From Rhodococcoides fascians A44A (lineage in GTDB: Bacteria > Actinomycetota > Actinomycetes > Mycobacteriales > Mycobacteriaceae), in assembly GCF_000760735.1 (NCBI RefSeq), contig NZ_JMEX01000004.1:149985-213984 (forward strand): DNA of 64,000 bases. Reading direction: 5' to 3'. Position 1 is the first letter of the stretch. The number at the start of each line of letters is the position of its first letter. A program made the position numbers and the translations under genes. The notes below the pieces were generated by a model that worked only from the letters and a program-made list of their open reading frames with translations, was not told the origin of the DNA and ran no database searches. Below are positions 1 to 9,717 of the stretch, piece by piece.

Positions 1-714
1 AGCGGCCGCGCAGATGAGCGCCAGGTCCAGAGGGTCACGCACGTCGTAGCATCCGGGGCCCGGATTGGTGGAGCAGGACTGGCGGTACTGCCAGAAGGTG
101 ATGACGGTGTAGGCGCCGAGGACGAGCGTCATCGAACCGGCCGCAAGACCGTCGAGTCCGTCCGTGAGGTTCACGGCATTGGACCATGCCGTGACGAGGA
201 AGTAGCACCACACGATGAACACGAGTGGGCCCAGGCTGACCGTCGCGATATCGCGCACGTAGGAGAGCTGCATGCTAGCTGGAGTGAGCCCGTTCTCACC
301 CTTGAACTGCAGTGCGAGGATGCCGAACAGAACTGCGGCGAACAGCTGGCCGACCAGTTTCGCTGTCTTGTTCAGACCCAGATTGCGCTGCTTGCGAATC
401 TTGATGAAGTCGTCGAGGAAACCGACGAGACCCAGGACCGTGGTCAACCCGAGAACCAGCAACGCGGACGCCGACGGCCCGTCGGCGTCGTAGCCGATTC
501 CGATCAGGTGCGAGCCCCAGTAACCAGCCCAGAGACCGGCGAGAATCGCGACTCCGCCCATCGTCGGCGTGCCGCGTTTGGATTGATGACTTGCCGGGCC
601 TTCGACGCGGATCTCCTGGCCGAAGCCTTGTTTGGAGAACGCCTTGATCAGCACCGGTGTCAGCAGAATCGCCACAGCGAGCGCGATGCCTCCGGCGAAG
701 AGGATCTGTCTCAC
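1..714 (-). CDS. mraY: MraY, phospho-MurNAc-pentapeptide translocase (partial)
   Basis: Integral membrane enzyme that transfers phospho-MurNAc-pentapeptide from UDP to undecaprenyl phosphate, making lipid I. The first 238 codons are present; the gene runs off the left edge, so its C-terminus is missing. Reading from GTG at 714 the protein starts [16 protein letters not shown], then shows the family signatures [13 protein letters not shown] and [13 protein letters not shown] with hydrophobic segments between them. The GTG overlaps the murF stop by 4 bp (GTGA), so translation is probably coupled. Position after murF is the standard dcw order. Identity is firm. Confidence 0.96.
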   Translation of the reverse strand, partial: MRQILFAGGIALAVAILLTPVLIKAFSKQGFGQEIRVEGPASHQSKRGTPTMGGVAILAGLWAGYWGSHLIGIGYDADGPSASALLVLGLTTVLGLVGFLDDFIKIRKQRNLGLNKTAKLVGQLFAAVLFGILALQFKGENGLTPASMQLSYVRDIATVSLGPLVFIVWCYFLVTAWSNAVNLTDGLDGLAAGSMTLVLGAYTVITFWQYRQSCSTNPGPGCYDVRDPLDLALICAAA

Positions 715-2237
715 TGCGGTGCCTCCCCGTTGGTTGTCGTGTTCTCCCCGGCGTCCTTGCCGTCCTGCAGCAGTGTGTCGGCGACGGTCCACAGTGCGAC
801 GGACTGGGATGCCTTCACCAGCACGATGTCATCCGGTCGAAGTTCTTCCCTCAACACCGCGACGGCAGATTCCCGATCGGGAACCAACATCGATTCGTCG
901 CCCCAGGAGCCTTCCATGACTGCGCCCTGGTGCATGGCTCTGGTCGGGCGGCCCGACTCGACGATGATCAACCTGGACACGTCGAGCCGTACCGCAAGGC
1001 GTCCGATCGCGTCGTGTTCGACGACGGAATCCGGCCCCAGCTCGCCCATCTCCCCCAGAACCGCCCATGTTCGACGCGGAGGCCCGGTTCCCGACCTCGA
1101 CATCGTGACGAGAGCCTTGAGCGCTGCGCGCATGGAGTCGGGGTTGGCGTTGTAGGAGTCGTTGACGACGGTGACGCCGTCCGGTCTCGTCCGAACGTCC
1201 ATGCGCCGGACGGACGCCGCGGTGGAACCGGCGAGTGCATCGGCGATCCCGGTGAGGGTGCCGCCGCATTCGAGAGCGACGGCGGCGGCTGCGAGGGCGT
1301 TGCCGACCTGGTGCTCACCGTGGACGGCCAATGCCACGTCGACGGTTCCGGCCGGGGTGACCATGGTGAAACGGGCTCGCGCTTCGGCGTCGAGTGTGAC
1401 GTTCTCGGCCCTGATGTCCGCGTCCGGAGACATCCCGACGGTCACCACCCGAGCCGACGTGCGCGTGCGCATGGCCGACACGAGTCGGTCGTCGGCGTTG
1501 AGGATGGCCACGCCGCCGTCCGCGGCACTCGGAAGCGCTTCGACCAGTTCACCTTTGGCGACGGCGATGATGTCTCGGGAACCGAATTCACCGAGGTGGG
1601 CTGTGCCTACGTTGAGTACGACGCCGATGCGAGGAGGGGCAGCGTGGGCAAGGGCGGCAATATGTCCGACACCCCGCGCGGACAGTTCGAGCACGAGGAA
1701 GTCCGAGGACTCGTCGGCGCGCAGGACTGTCCAGGGATGGCCCAGTTCGTTGTTGAACGAGCCCGGCGGCGCGACGACGGATCCGAGTGGCCGCAGCACC
1801 GCGGCCAGTAAGTCCTTCGTCGAGGTCTTTCCGGACGAACCCGTCACTCCGACGATCGTCAGCCCGGTATCAGCGGTCAGTTCCACCGCCGAGGCGCGGG
1901 CGAGCGCGCTGAGCGCCGCCAGAACCGCGGCACCGGACCCGTCGGAGTCGTGTTCCAGTGCCATCGCCTTGCCATCGTGCGGCTTCGGTGCGAGGACGAC
2001 GGCCGGGACGCCGACCGGCCGCGCCGCCAGCACCACGGCAGCGCCTGCCGCGACTGCTGCAGCCGCGTGGTCGTGGCCGTCGACGCGCGCACCGGGGAGC
2101 GCCAGGAACAGCCCGCCTGGGCCGATCTTGCGTGAATCGAACTCGACCGAACCGGTGACCAGCACGGACGGGTCTTCCACGTCGTGCATGTCACCCCCGA
2201 CGATGTCGGCGATCTGTGCGATGGTCAGGTCTTTCAC
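711..2237 (-). CDS. murF: MurF, UDP-MurNAc-tripeptide-D-Ala-D-Ala ligase
   Basis: Cytoplasmic ATP-dependent Mur ligase that adds D-Ala-D-Ala to UDP-MurNAc-tripeptide, the last soluble step of peptidoglycan precursor synthesis. The 508-residue protein has the N-terminal UDP-binding region ([16 protein letters not shown] near residue 34), the ATP-binding loop [11 protein letters not shown] at 130-140, and the later [11 protein letters not shown] motif typical of MurF. Length is normal. Its GTG start overlaps the murE stop by 4 bp and its stop overlaps the mraY start by 4 bp, so murE-murF-mraY look translationally coupled. Confidence 0.97.
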   Translation of the reverse strand: MKDLTIAQIADIVGGDMHDVEDPSVLVTGSVEFDSRKIGPGGLFLALPGARVDGHDHAAAAVAAGAAVVLAARPVGVPAVVLAPKPHDGKAMALEHDSDGSGAAVLAALSALARASAVELTADTGLTIVGVTGSSGKTSTKDLLAAVLRPLGSVVAPPGSFNNELGHPWTVLRADESSDFLVLELSARGVGHIAALAHAAPPRIGVVLNVGTAHLGEFGSRDIIAVAKGELVEALPSAADGGVAILNADDRLVSAMRTRTSARVVTVGMSPDADIRAENVTLDAEARARFTMVTPAGTVDVALAVHGEHQVGNALAAAAVALECGGTLTGIADALAGSTAASVRRMDVRTRPDGVTVVNDSYNANPDSMRAALKALVTMSRSGTGPPRRTWAVLGEMGELGPDSVVEHDAIGRLAVRLDVSRLIIVESGRPTRAMHQGAVMEGSWGDESMLVPDRESAVAVLREELRPDDIVLVKASQSVALWTVADTLLQDGKDAGENTTTNGEAPQ

Positions 2238-3850
2238 GAACTGGCTCCTGCGTGTTCATCGGTCGCGCGATCGAGGGCATCGGCGAGCACGACGCGGTCG
2301 TCGAACGGATACTTCACCCCATCGATCTCCTGACCTGTTTCGTGGCCCTTACCCGCGATCAGCACGACGTCGCCTTCACGCGCCCAGTTCACCGCGTCGG
2401 CGATCGCAGCGCCGCGGCCGGCAATGTTCCTGACCTCACCCCGGGCCGACTCGTCGACCGAGAGGGCACCCGCCATCACCGCATCACGAATGAGTGCAGG
2501 ATCTTCGGATCGCGGATTGTCGTCGGTGATGACGAGAAGATCGGCGCCTCGGGCACCCGCGGCACCCATCAACGGACGTTTGGCGGTGTCACGGTCGCCG
2601 CCTGCACCGAGGACAACCGCGATTCTGCCCTGAGTCTGTTCGCGCAGTGTCTCGATCACGGCTTCGACGGCAGCAGGCTTGTGTGCGTAGTCGACGACGG
2701 CGAGGAACTTCTGGCCGCGGGAGATGCGCTGCACTCTGCCCGGGACGTCGACGTCGGCCATTCCGGCGACAGCCCGACGCACGTCGACGCCGGCAGCCGC
2801 ACAGACCGCGGCCGCCAGTGCGGCGTTGGCGACGTTGTATCTGCCCGGCAGTCGGATCGATGCAGCGTGTCGGTCGCCGGCAGTGTCGACGAGGGTGAAT
2901 CGTTGAGTTCCCGTCGGTTCCTTCGACCACCCGTCGACACTCCAGTCGGCGTCGCCGAGGACGGACACGGTGAGCAGGGTCGAGCCCGCCGATCGCGCGA
3001 TGTCGGCCATGCGCTGGCCCCAAGCGTCGTCGACGCACACGGCAGCCGACCGCGTGTGGACGCGCGACTCGGCGGCGAACAGTCTGCTCTTGGCGAGGAA
3101 GTACTCCTCCAGCGTGTCGTGGAAGTCGAGGTGATCCTGCGAGAGGTTGGTGAACGCCCCGACGGAGAAGACCGTGCCGTCGACCCGCCCGAGAGACAGT
3201 GCGTGGCTGGACACTTCCATGACGACGGTGTCGAGACCTTGCTCGACCATCGCCGCGAACAGCGCGTGCAGATGCGGCGCCTCCGGTGTGGTGAGGGCAC
3301 TCGGCACTCGGGTGCCGGCGATCTTGGTCTCGATGGTGCCGATCAGGCCGGTTCGCCGGCCTGCGGCCGACAGTGCCGCTTCCAACAGATACGACGTGGT
3401 CGTCTTACCGGACGTCCCGGTGATGCCGATGACGGTCATCTTCTCCGACGGATTGCCGTAGACGAGCGCCGACACGTGTCCCAGCACCTCCCTCGGCCGG
3501 TCGCGCACGAGGACGGGCACCGGTAGCTGCGGATACTGCGCCGAGACGAGCGCCAGACCTTCGGAGTCGGTGAGGATCGCGGCTGCTCCCCTGTCGATCG
3601 CTGTCGCGACGAAGGAGGCGCCGTGCGCGGCCGATCCGGGCAGTGCCGCGAAGAGATCGCCTGCGACGACTCCCTGCGCTCGAAGATCGACTCCCGTGAC
3701 GAACGGCGACGGCAGCTCGGAGCCGTCCGCTGTGGCCGCGTGAACCAGCCTGGCTTCCGCCGCGGCTGCGATGTCCTCGACCGCGGTACGCGGTGGGTTC
3801 GACGGTCTGAGCGACGACGGAGCATCGGTCGACTCTGCTGGCACGGACAC
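2234..3850 (-). CDS. murE: MurE, UDP-MurNAc-dipeptide:meso-DAP ligase
   Basis: Cytoplasmic Mur ligase that adds the third stem residue. The 538-residue protein carries the P-loop GITGTSGKTT at about 142-151, the lysine expected to be carbamylated in YFLAKSRLF (K254), and DNPR at 444-447. DNPR is the known signature for meso-diaminopimelate rather than lysine, which fits a DAP-type actinobacterial wall. The GTG start has AAAGGAG just upstream. The 175 bp between this gene and ftsI hold no gene I can support. Confidence 0.97.
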   Translation of the reverse strand: MSVPAESTDAPSSLRPSNPPRTAVEDIAAAAEARLVHAATADGSELPSPFVTGVDLRAQGVVAGDLFAALPGSAAHGASFVATAIDRGAAAILTDSEGLALVSAQYPQLPVPVLVRDRPREVLGHVSALVYGNPSEKMTVIGITGTSGKTTTSYLLEAALSAAGRRTGLIGTIETKIAGTRVPSALTTPEAPHLHALFAAMVEQGLDTVVMEVSSHALSLGRVDGTVFSVGAFTNLSQDHLDFHDTLEEYFLAKSRLFAAESRVHTRSAAVCVDDAWGQRMADIARSAGSTLLTVSVLGDADWSVDGWSKEPTGTQRFTLVDTAGDRHAASIRLPGRYNVANAALAAAVCAAAGVDVRRAVAGMADVDVPGRVQRISRGQKFLAVVDYAHKPAAVEAVIETLREQTQGRIAVVLGAGGDRDTAKRPLMGAAGARGADLLVITDDNPRSEDPALIRDAVMAGALSVDESARGEVRNIAGRGAAIADAVNWAREGDVVLIAGKGHETGQEIDGVKYPFDDRVVLADALDRATDEHAGASS

Positions 3851-4025
3851 TGCGCTCCTTTCTGCTCGACGTACTACTTCAGGCCCACCCGCAGGCCGTG
3901 GTGCTGCGCCGAGCGCTGCAGGACGGACTTTCGGTTTCGGGCCGACGAGTCAGGTTACCGGCGCGGCTCGGCCACGCTGACCCCCGACCCTTTCAGCCGA
4001 ACCACACGCGAGGTGCGCGTCACTG

Positions 4026-5999
4026 TCAGTCGGCTTGCAGCACCAATTTCGGTCCGGAAGCAGACAGTGGAACGCTGTCGCGCTGGAGCATCCAACTGGC
4101 GATGTTGTGGAACAGCGGCGCTGCAGACTGTCCGCCTGATCCGTCTGCACTCCTGGTCGGGGCGTCCAGCATGATGCCGATGACGTACCGGGGGTCGTCG
4201 GCCGGGGCGATGCCGGCGAACGTGATCCAGTAGTTCGAGTTGGAGTAGCAGCCGCATTCCGGATCGACCTGCTGCGCAGTGCCGGTCTTCCCGCTGATCT
4301 GGTACCCGGGGATCCCCGCTGCGACACCGGTTCCTCGTTGGTTCCCGGTGTCGTCCTGCGTGACGGAACGGAACATGTCGCGAACGGTCGTCGCGGTCTG
4401 TGGGCTCACCACATAGACGCCTTCGGGCCTGTCGGTCTCCGTACGATTTCCGTCCGGGTCGACCGTCGACTTGACGATCCGGGGTGGAATCCGCATCCCG
4501 TCGTTGGCGATCGCCTGGTACATCGCCGTCATCTGCAGCAACGACATGGACAGACCCTGACCGATGGGGAGGTTGGCGAACGTGCCGCCGGACCACTGAT
4601 CCCGACTCGGCACGCTGCCTGCACTCTCTCCTGGAAGCCCGACATCGGTGCGTTGACCTAGCCCGAACCTGGAGAGCATGTCTGCGAAGCGATCTTCGCC
4701 GACGCGCTGAGCGAGCATGAGTGTGCCGACGTTCGAGGACTTTCCGAACACACCGGTCGACGTGTAGGGAACCACGCCGTGATCCCACGCGTCCTTCACC
4801 GACACACCGGACATGAAGATGTCGCCGGGAACTTGCAACACCTCGTCGGGCGTCGTGAGGCCGTATTCGATTGCGGCGGCGGCAGTGATGATCTTGTTGA
4901 CCGAACCGGGCTCGAACGGAGTGGAGACGGCGAGGTTGCCCATCTCCTTGTTGCGGTCGTTGTTGCCGACGCCGATACCCGGGTTGAACGTGTTGTCGTT
5001 GGACATCGCCAGAACCTCGCCGGTGTGTGCGTCCTGCACGACTGCGGACGCATTCTTCGCACCGGACAGGTCTTTTGCGAGCTGCACCTGTTGTTGGACG
5101 TAGTACTGCAGATCCGCGTCGATGGTCAGCTCCACTCCCGAGCCGTTCACCGCGGTCTGCTTGTCGCGCCAGCTGCCGGGTATGACGGCGCCGTCCGACC
5201 CGCGGTCGTAGGTCTGCGATCCGTCGGTTCCGGCCAGGGTCGCGTCGAGCGAATCCTCCAGTCCCAGAAGGCCGTGGCCGTCCCATCCTGTCGCGCCCAC
5301 CATGTTGGCGGCGAGTGATCCACCCGGGTACTCGCGAATGTCCTGCCGCTCGAGGCCGACTTCTTCGAATTCTTCGCTGATCCGTGTCGCCACGGTCGAG
5401 TCGACTCCCCGGACTAGGTAGGCGAACGTGTCGTTGCTCTTCAGCTTGGCGAGAATGTCCTTCTCGTTCGCGATGTCACCCAGTTCGTCGTGGATGCCTG
5501 CGGCGATCTCGGCCAGCCTGTCGTCGGTTTGGGGCGCAGAGGGATCCTTGGCGCGTGCCTCGTCCAACTCCTGCCGGACGCGCACGGGTTGGAACGTCAG
5601 GGCCTTGGCCTCCATCGTGAATGCGATGGGCTTGCCGTTCCTGTCCGTGATGGAGCCTCGTGCTGCTGCGTCCACCAGGGTGGTGGTGCGCTGCGACGCG
5701 GCTTCGACGGACAGGCGAGTTCCGTTGACCCCCATGATCCAGACCAACTGCAGTACGACGACACCGAGAATGCCGAACATGACGATGCGGCCGAAGCCGT
5801 TGCGGAAGGTGAAGGACGAGGCGTCGAAGCGACTGCCCGCTCTGGGATGCGGGCGACGTGGAGGCACCCCGCCTCGCGCCGGGGCGGGCCTTCGGTCGGA
5901 CGCAGTGCCGCCGGATGCGTTCCGCCTGGAATCATTCCGCCGGCTCCGCTCGTGCGGCGCTGGTGTACGACGAGTGTTCCCGGATGTCGGCCTGGTCAC
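4026..5999 (-). CDS. ftsI: FtsI/PbpB, septal class B transpeptidase (PBP3)
   Basis: Septal peptidoglycan transpeptidase, inner-membrane anchored with an extracytoplasmic catalytic domain. The 657-residue protein has a long basic, Arg-rich cytoplasmic N-terminus, one transmembrane helix at about 70-92, a class B dimerisation region, and a transpeptidase domain with the active-site tetrad SVNK (366-369), SSN (421-423) and KTG (571-573). After KTG comes an ECGCY loop with two close cysteines, a feature I recall from mycobacterial PbpB. The ATG overlaps the ftsL stop by 4 bp. Confidence 0.97.
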   Translation of the reverse strand: MTRPTSGNTRRTPAPHERSRRNDSRRNASGGTASDRRPAPARGGVPPRRPHPRAGSRFDASSFTFRNGFGRIVMFGILGVVVLQLVWIMGVNGTRLSVEAASQRTTTLVDAAARGSITDRNGKPIAFTMEAKALTFQPVRVRQELDEARAKDPSAPQTDDRLAEIAAGIHDELGDIANEKDILAKLKSNDTFAYLVRGVDSTVATRISEEFEEVGLERQDIREYPGGSLAANMVGATGWDGHGLLGLEDSLDATLAGTDGSQTYDRGSDGAVIPGSWRDKQTAVNGSGVELTIDADLQYYVQQQVQLAKDLSGAKNASAVVQDAHTGEVLAMSNDNTFNPGIGVGNNDRNKEMGNLAVSTPFEPGSVNKIITAAAAIEYGLTTPDEVLQVPGDIFMSGVSVKDAWDHGVVPYTSTGVFGKSSNVGTLMLAQRVGEDRFADMLSRFGLGQRTDVGLPGESAGSVPSRDQWSGGTFANLPIGQGLSMSLLQMTAMYQAIANDGMRIPPRIVKSTVDPDGNRTETDRPEGVYVVSPQTATTVRDMFRSVTQDDTGNQRGTGVAAGIPGYQISGKTGTAQQVDPECGCYSNSNYWITFAGIAPADDPRYVIGIMLDAPTRSADGSGGQSAAPLFHNIASWMLQRDSVPLSASGPKLVLQAD

Positions 6000-6802
6000 T
6001 GCCGACTACCCGAAGGACTCGCCGACGGGATGCTCATAGGAACCAATTGTTCACCCATGGCTTCGGTTCCCGCGCCATTCGACGTGTTCGGCGTGGCGGA
6101 TGTGGCTGATGGTGCGACGCCGGACGGTGTACCTGCGCCGTCGGATGCCGCCCGCGTGCCCGACGGGTCGGAGGCCGAGCGTGGAGCAGTCGAGTCCGAT
6201 GCCGATCGCGGCGCGGTCGTCTGCGGCTGATTGCGCACCTGCAACGGGTTACGGGCCTCGGAATCGGCCGATTGCGACGTGCCTTGCGAGGTGGGTGGAT
6301 CGAGTGGTGCAACCGGGTTGCCCTGTGCGGGAGCGGGAGTGCCGACGACTTGAACCGAACCGTCTTCCGCCACCACGATGCGCGCAGCGCCCGCGGCAGG
6401 GACCATCCCCAACTCCGCGGCTTTGCGCGCGAGTTCCGGTGCGGAATCCGCCAATTCGACATCACGCTGCAGCGACGCACGTTCCTGAACGAGACGCTCG
6501 TTGTGAGCCTTCGCATCGCTCAGTACATAGGAGTCACCGGCAGATCTCGTCGTCAACAGCAGTGTCAAACCGAGACCGAGGGACAGGAGTCCGATCACCA
6601 ACGCGACGAACGGAACTCGCGCACCGATGGACGCGGACATCGTCCTCGCTGCCGCATGTCCGCTCGATGCAAGCTCCACCCCGCGCGAGGACGCGCGTTG
6701 TTGACGACGCTCGTACGCCCGCGATGCCGCGCCGGAGCGACCCGAGCCGGCGCCGCGGCGCTGGCGCCGTGTGGTCGGTGACGAAGTCGAGGTAATGGTC
6801 AT
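5996..6802 (-). CDS. ftsL: FtsL-like septum formation protein
   Basis: Bitopic division protein expected to join the FtsQLB complex that activates septal synthesis. The 268-residue protein has an Arg-rich cytoplasmic segment, one transmembrane helix at about 63-85 and a heptad-like coiled coil at about 95-125. A long, low-complexity Pro/Ser/Thr-rich extracytoplasmic tail follows, about 100 residues longer than compact FtsL proteins. The call rests mainly on topology and position between rsmH and ftsI, since FtsL sequence is poorly conserved. It starts directly after the rsmH stop. Confidence 0.85.
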   Translation of the reverse strand: MTITSTSSPTTRRQRRGAGSGRSGAASRAYERRQQRASSRGVELASSGHAAARTMSASIGARVPFVALVIGLLSLGLGLTLLLTTRSAGDSYVLSDAKAHNERLVQERASLQRDVELADSAPELARKAAELGMVPAAGAARIVVAEDGSVQVVGTPAPAQGNPVAPLDPPTSQGTSQSADSEARNPLQVRNQPQTTAPRSASDSTAPRSASDPSGTRAASDGAGTPSGVAPSATSATPNTSNGAGTEAMGEQLVPMSIPSASPSGSRQ

Positions 6803-7840
6803 CTACGATCTCCTCGCAATTCGCTCGGCCGCGCGCAGGCGCACCGCGGCCGAGCGCGGGTTCTCCTCGATTTCTTCTTCCGACGCGCGTTCCGCTCCCT
6901 TGGTCAGGAGACGAAACTCGGGTCCCATCCCGGGTAGCTCGACGGGAAGCCCCTCGGGGCTTCGTGATTTCACGCGGGGCGTGAGCTCTTTCTTCACCAC
7001 GCGATCCTCGAGCGACTGGTAGGACATGAACACGACACGTCCTCCGACGGCCAATGCATCGAGTCCGGCGGGTACGGCAGTCTCGAGCGAATCCAACTCG
7101 CCGTTCACCTCGACCCGTAGCGCCTGGAAGGTGCGCTTGGCGGGATGACCTCCCGTTCGCCGCGTCGCGGCCGGAATTGCCGAGTAGAGCAGTTCGACGA
7201 GGGCCGCGCTCGTGGTGAACGGGGTGGTTTCGCGACGTTTGACGACAGCCGACGCGATGCGTCCGGCAAATCGTTCTTCACCGTACGTGCTGAGCACGCG
7301 GGCGATGTCACCGTGCGAGTAGGTGTTCAAAACGTCCGCCGCAGTCAGCCCGACCGTCGGATCCATCCGCATGTCGAGTGGGGCGTCCACCGAGTAGGCG
7401 AATCCGCGGTCTGCTTCGTCGAGCTGCATCGACGACACTCCGAGGTCGAACAGAATGGCGTGGACCGAGTCCTGCGGCGCGAAGCCGGACTGCTCGAGGG
7501 CGCCGGCAATTCCGTCGTATGTGGTGTGCACGAACGATGTTCGATCCGAGAACTCGTCCAGCCGCCGGCCGGCACGCGCGAGCGCGTCCGGGTCTCGGTC
7601 GAGGCCGATCAGATGCAGCGTCGGATAAGTACGCAGGAAGTGTTCGGAATGTCCGCCGAGGCCGAGCGTCGCATCGATCATCACAGGTGTGAGACCTGAC
7701 GCGTGAGCTGCGGTGAGGGCGGGTCCCAGAAGTTCGTCCGCGCGTTCGAGGCGAACGGGGATGTGTTTCGGCTGGGGCCGGTCGACGGAGTCGTCGCCCT
7801 CGGGAGCGCTGTCAGAGGCGGCTGACGATTCGCCTTCCAC
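6803..7840 (-). CDS. rsmH: RsmH (MraW), 16S rRNA C1402 N4-methyltransferase
   Basis: SAM-dependent methyltransferase acting on C1402 of 16S rRNA. The 345-residue protein contains the [13 protein letters not shown] entry, the SAM-binding segment [11 protein letters not shown] at about 56-66, GLDRDPDAL, and the [10 protein letters not shown] and [15 protein letters not shown] blocks that define the family. The GTG at 7840 is favoured because GGGAGG lies 7 bp upstream. It follows mraZ across a 249-bp gap that carries two repeat families. Confidence 0.97.
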   Translation of the reverse strand: MEGESSAASDSAPEGDDSVDRPQPKHIPVRLERADELLGPALTAAHASGLTPVMIDATLGLGGHSEHFLRTYPTLHLIGLDRDPDALARAGRRLDEFSDRTSFVHTTYDGIAGALEQSGFAPQDSVHAILFDLGVSSMQLDEADRGFAYSVDAPLDMRMDPTVGLTAADVLNTYSHGDIARVLSTYGEERFAGRIASAVVKRRETTPFTTSAALVELLYSAIPAATRRTGGHPAKRTFQALRVEVNGELDSLETAVPAGLDALAVGGRVVFMSYQSLEDRVVKKELTPRVKSRSPEGLPVELPGMGPEFRLLTKGAERASEEEIEENPRSAAVRLRAAERIARRS

Positions 7841-7938
7841 GATGATTCCTCCCGGTTCGTGCGTCTGCGCGGTGGTGCGTCGAGATCGCGCATCGATCGA
7901 TGGTGTGGACGAATGCCTCGAGGTCCCTGTCCGATAGG

Positions 7939-8015
7939 AACCTGACGTCGGGGAAGTACGTCAGGGTCCTGATCTTCGAAACCTGGCGTTGGGGAAGAAC
8001 GTCAGGGTTCTGATC
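7939..8015. repeat. Two 36-bp imperfect direct repeats, each a potential hairpin
   Basis: Copies at 7939-7974 and 7980-8015 differ at 4 positions. The first contains the inverted repeat CCTGACGT/ACGTCAGG (7941-7948 and 7958-7965) around a 9-nt loop; the second keeps it with one change (CCTGGCGT). They lie in the leader between mraZ and rsmH, on the transcript of both. Function unknown. Confidence 0.8.
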
Positions 8016-8051
8016 GGGCAGAGGCCTCGCGGCACTCGGCGGTTGATCCGG

Positions 8052-8102
8052 GCGGTTACAAGATTCCTGCGGTTACAAGATTCCTGCGGTTACAAGATTC
8101 CT
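8052..8102. repeat. Three perfect 17-bp tandem repeats across the mraZ stop codon
   Basis: The unit GCGGTTACAAGATTCCT occurs at 8052-8068, 8069-8085 and 8086-8102 without mismatch. On the minus strand each unit reads GAATCTTGTAA, the last three codons and stop of mraZ, so the end of the gene has been copied twice more downstream. A recent slippage event is the simplest origin. Confidence 0.95.
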
Positions 8103-8521
8103 TCCAGGGACGCATCCACTGCATCCGAGAAACTCTGCTCACCCTCGGACGAGTAGCGAGCCCAGGCTTCTTCGTTCCAGATCTCGATGAACTCGATGGA
8201 TCCGTTCACGACGACATTGCGTTCCAGACTCGCGTAGCGCCTGTGGTCCGAGCTGAGCATGATGCGGCCCTGACCATCGAGCTTCTGCTCGTCCGTGCCC
8301 GCACCGAGCTGCCTGATGTACGAGCGGGCAACCGGATTGGAACGAGATGCTTCGGTGAGCTTTCTTACCTTTTCCGCGAACGCTTCCTGGGTGTAGATCG
8401 CAAGGCTATGGTCTTGACCTTTGCTCACCATCACACCCTCCTTCAGCGCATCCCGGAACTTCGCCGGCAACGTGAGCCGGCCCTTCTCGTCGAGCTTGGG
8501 CGTGTAGGTACCGAGGAACAC
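8090..8521 (-). CDS. mraZ: MraZ, transcriptional regulator of the dcw cluster
   Basis: AbrB-fold DNA-binding protein, first gene of the dcw cluster and known in other bacteria to repress its own promoter by binding repeated short boxes. The 143 residues contain the two tandem MraZ domains, with signatures [14 protein letters not shown] (11-24) and [15 protein letters not shown]. Start is GTG with GGGAGG upstream. Its 3' end lies in the 17-bp triplicated repeat. Three 10-bp GTGG-type repeats 26 to 55 bp upstream of the start are the probable operator. Confidence 0.96.
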   Translation of the reverse strand: MFLGTYTPKLDEKGRLTLPAKFRDALKEGVMVSKGQDHSLAIYTQEAFAEKVRKLTEASRSNPVARSYIRQLGAGTDEQKLDGQGRIMLSSDHRRYASLERNVVVNGSIEFIEIWNEEAWARYSSEGEQSFSDAVDASLEGIL

Positions 8522-8546
8522 TCGACACCTCCCGCTCTCGCTGCTG

Positions 8547-8576
8547 CCACCACATTACCCCACTTTCCTCCACTTT
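8547..8576 (-). promoter_or_regulatory. Putative MraZ operator (three 10-bp direct repeats)
   Basis: On the minus strand three consecutive decamers read AAAGTGGAGG, AAAGTGGGGT, AATGTGGTGG, keeping GTGG at exact 10-bp spacing upstream of mraZ. MraZ is known to bind short G-rich direct repeats at one-turn spacing in its own promoter, so this is the likely autoregulatory site. I could not place the -10 element with confidence. Confidence 0.75.
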
Positions 8577-8904
8577 CAATCCATCGGGAGGAATATTTTT
8601 GGGATGTACCCCAATTACCGCAGGTCAACTTGGTGGTTGATTGTGGGGAAGCGTATCGGCACCGATCGACGATTGTCGACCTACACAGAGCCCCGAACGA
8701 GACGATCGAACAAAAGTCCAGGCCAGAAGGTCGCACCCGACAATGGATCGGTCATCGACGATGGTGGTGGTTGAAAGTGGGGATTGCGCAGTTCGCTCCC
8801 CCACGCGGTGGGGGGAAGTGGGTGACGAGGTTCTGGTTCGTCCTCGACAGGGCCGGATCGCACCCCCATGCGGGGTGCGGGCCATACACAACCGGGACAT
8901 ACGA

Positions 8905-8938
8905 AAGCGGTGCCCACCCATTCGGGTGAGCACCGCTT
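8905..8938 (-). terminator. Hairpin terminator downstream of DUF3040 gene
   Basis: Nine-bp arms AAGCGGTGC (8905-8913) and GCACCGCTT (8930-8938) enclose a second 5-bp stem CACCC/GGGTG with an ATTC loop; on the minus strand the stem is followed by TTTCGT. It lies about 95 bp after the stop of the DUF3040 gene and would separate it from mraZ. Confidence 0.7.
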
Positions 8939-9032
8939 CTGTGGTGTTCCGTTGTCTCTGAATCTATGGCTTTTCCGGCTTCACTGCATCCGGCCCAGTG
9001 GCGCAGCGCCTGCGACATGGAGACGGAGAGAA

Positions 9033-9464
9033 CTAGTCCTGTTCGAATCGCTTCCGGAAACGATCTTCCATACGGGAAGTGAAACCGCCGCCGCTCTTGC
9101 GGCCGGACTTGGGTTTCGGCCCCGAACTCTTGGGTCCGCCCGAGCCAGTCGCTTCGGACTCCTCCTGTGACGCAGCAGCGCCCTTACGAGACCCACCGAG
9201 TAGGAACAGCACACCGGCGCCGAACATGAAGACGAAGCCGACGAGACTGATCACCGGGAAACCACCGGGCTTGAACGGCAGCGCCAGCCCGGCGATGAGC
9301 AAAACAAGCCCCAAGACGAACAAAGCGGCCGCTTGGAAGCGACGTTTGCTCGAAGCCGTACGCATACGGCCGCTTCTCACGTGAGAAGCGAACTTGGGAT
9401 CCTCGGCGTAGAGAGCGCTCTCGATCTGATCGAGCATGCGCTGCTCGTGCTCGGAGAGTGGCAC
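9033..9464 (-). CDS. DUF3040 membrane protein
   Basis: A 143-residue conserved actinobacterial membrane protein of unknown function. It begins MPLSEHEQRMLDQIE, the characteristic DUF3040 N-terminus, followed by YAEDPKFAS, two transmembrane segments around residues 46-93, and a charged Lys/Arg/Ser-rich tail. The GTG at 9464 is chosen over an upstream frame because GGGGGAGG sits just before it and the conserved domain begins there. It occupies the place of Rv2169c next to the dcw cluster. Expression with the HEPN-like gene upstream is possible but unproven. Confidence 0.85.
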   Translation of the reverse strand: MPLSEHEQRMLDQIESALYAEDPKFASHVRSGRMRTASSKRRFQAAALFVLGLVLLIAGLALPFKPGGFPVISLVGFVFMFGAGVLFLLGGSRKGAAASQEESEATGSGGPKSSGPKPKSGRKSGGGFTSRMEDRFRKRFEQD

Positions 9465-9717
9465 GGTACCTCCCCCTGCACAGATATTAGAAGTCATTTC
9501 GGGTGCGAAACGACGGGAAGCTGACTCTGGCGGCTACCTGCTATTGATAATACGAGGTGAATCGACTGCTTACCACCTACTCGGTCCATGTGTTCCTGAG
9601 AATGTCCGAAGTTTCCCTGCGCAGACCCCTGACAAGTCGCATGCGGACTCGGCAACTCGACTCCTCCGGCGCACCGAACTCCGGCGAACGACACCACGAC
9701 CGCAACAGAATCAGCCT

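Larger units (their letters stand above)
8522..9032. other. Intergenic region between DUF3040 gene and mraZ
   Basis: 511 bp without a gene I can support. It holds the MraZ-type repeats at its left end and a terminator-like hairpin at 8905-8938. The middle part (about 8600-8900) has GC-rich, G-run-containing sequence with overlapping chance reading frames but no ribosome-binding site plus coding pattern that stands out. Confidence 0.6.

Noticed and set aside
8623..8628. TTGACC as -35 box for mraZ
   Set aside because: No acceptable -10 hexamer lies 16-18 bp downstream on the minus strand.
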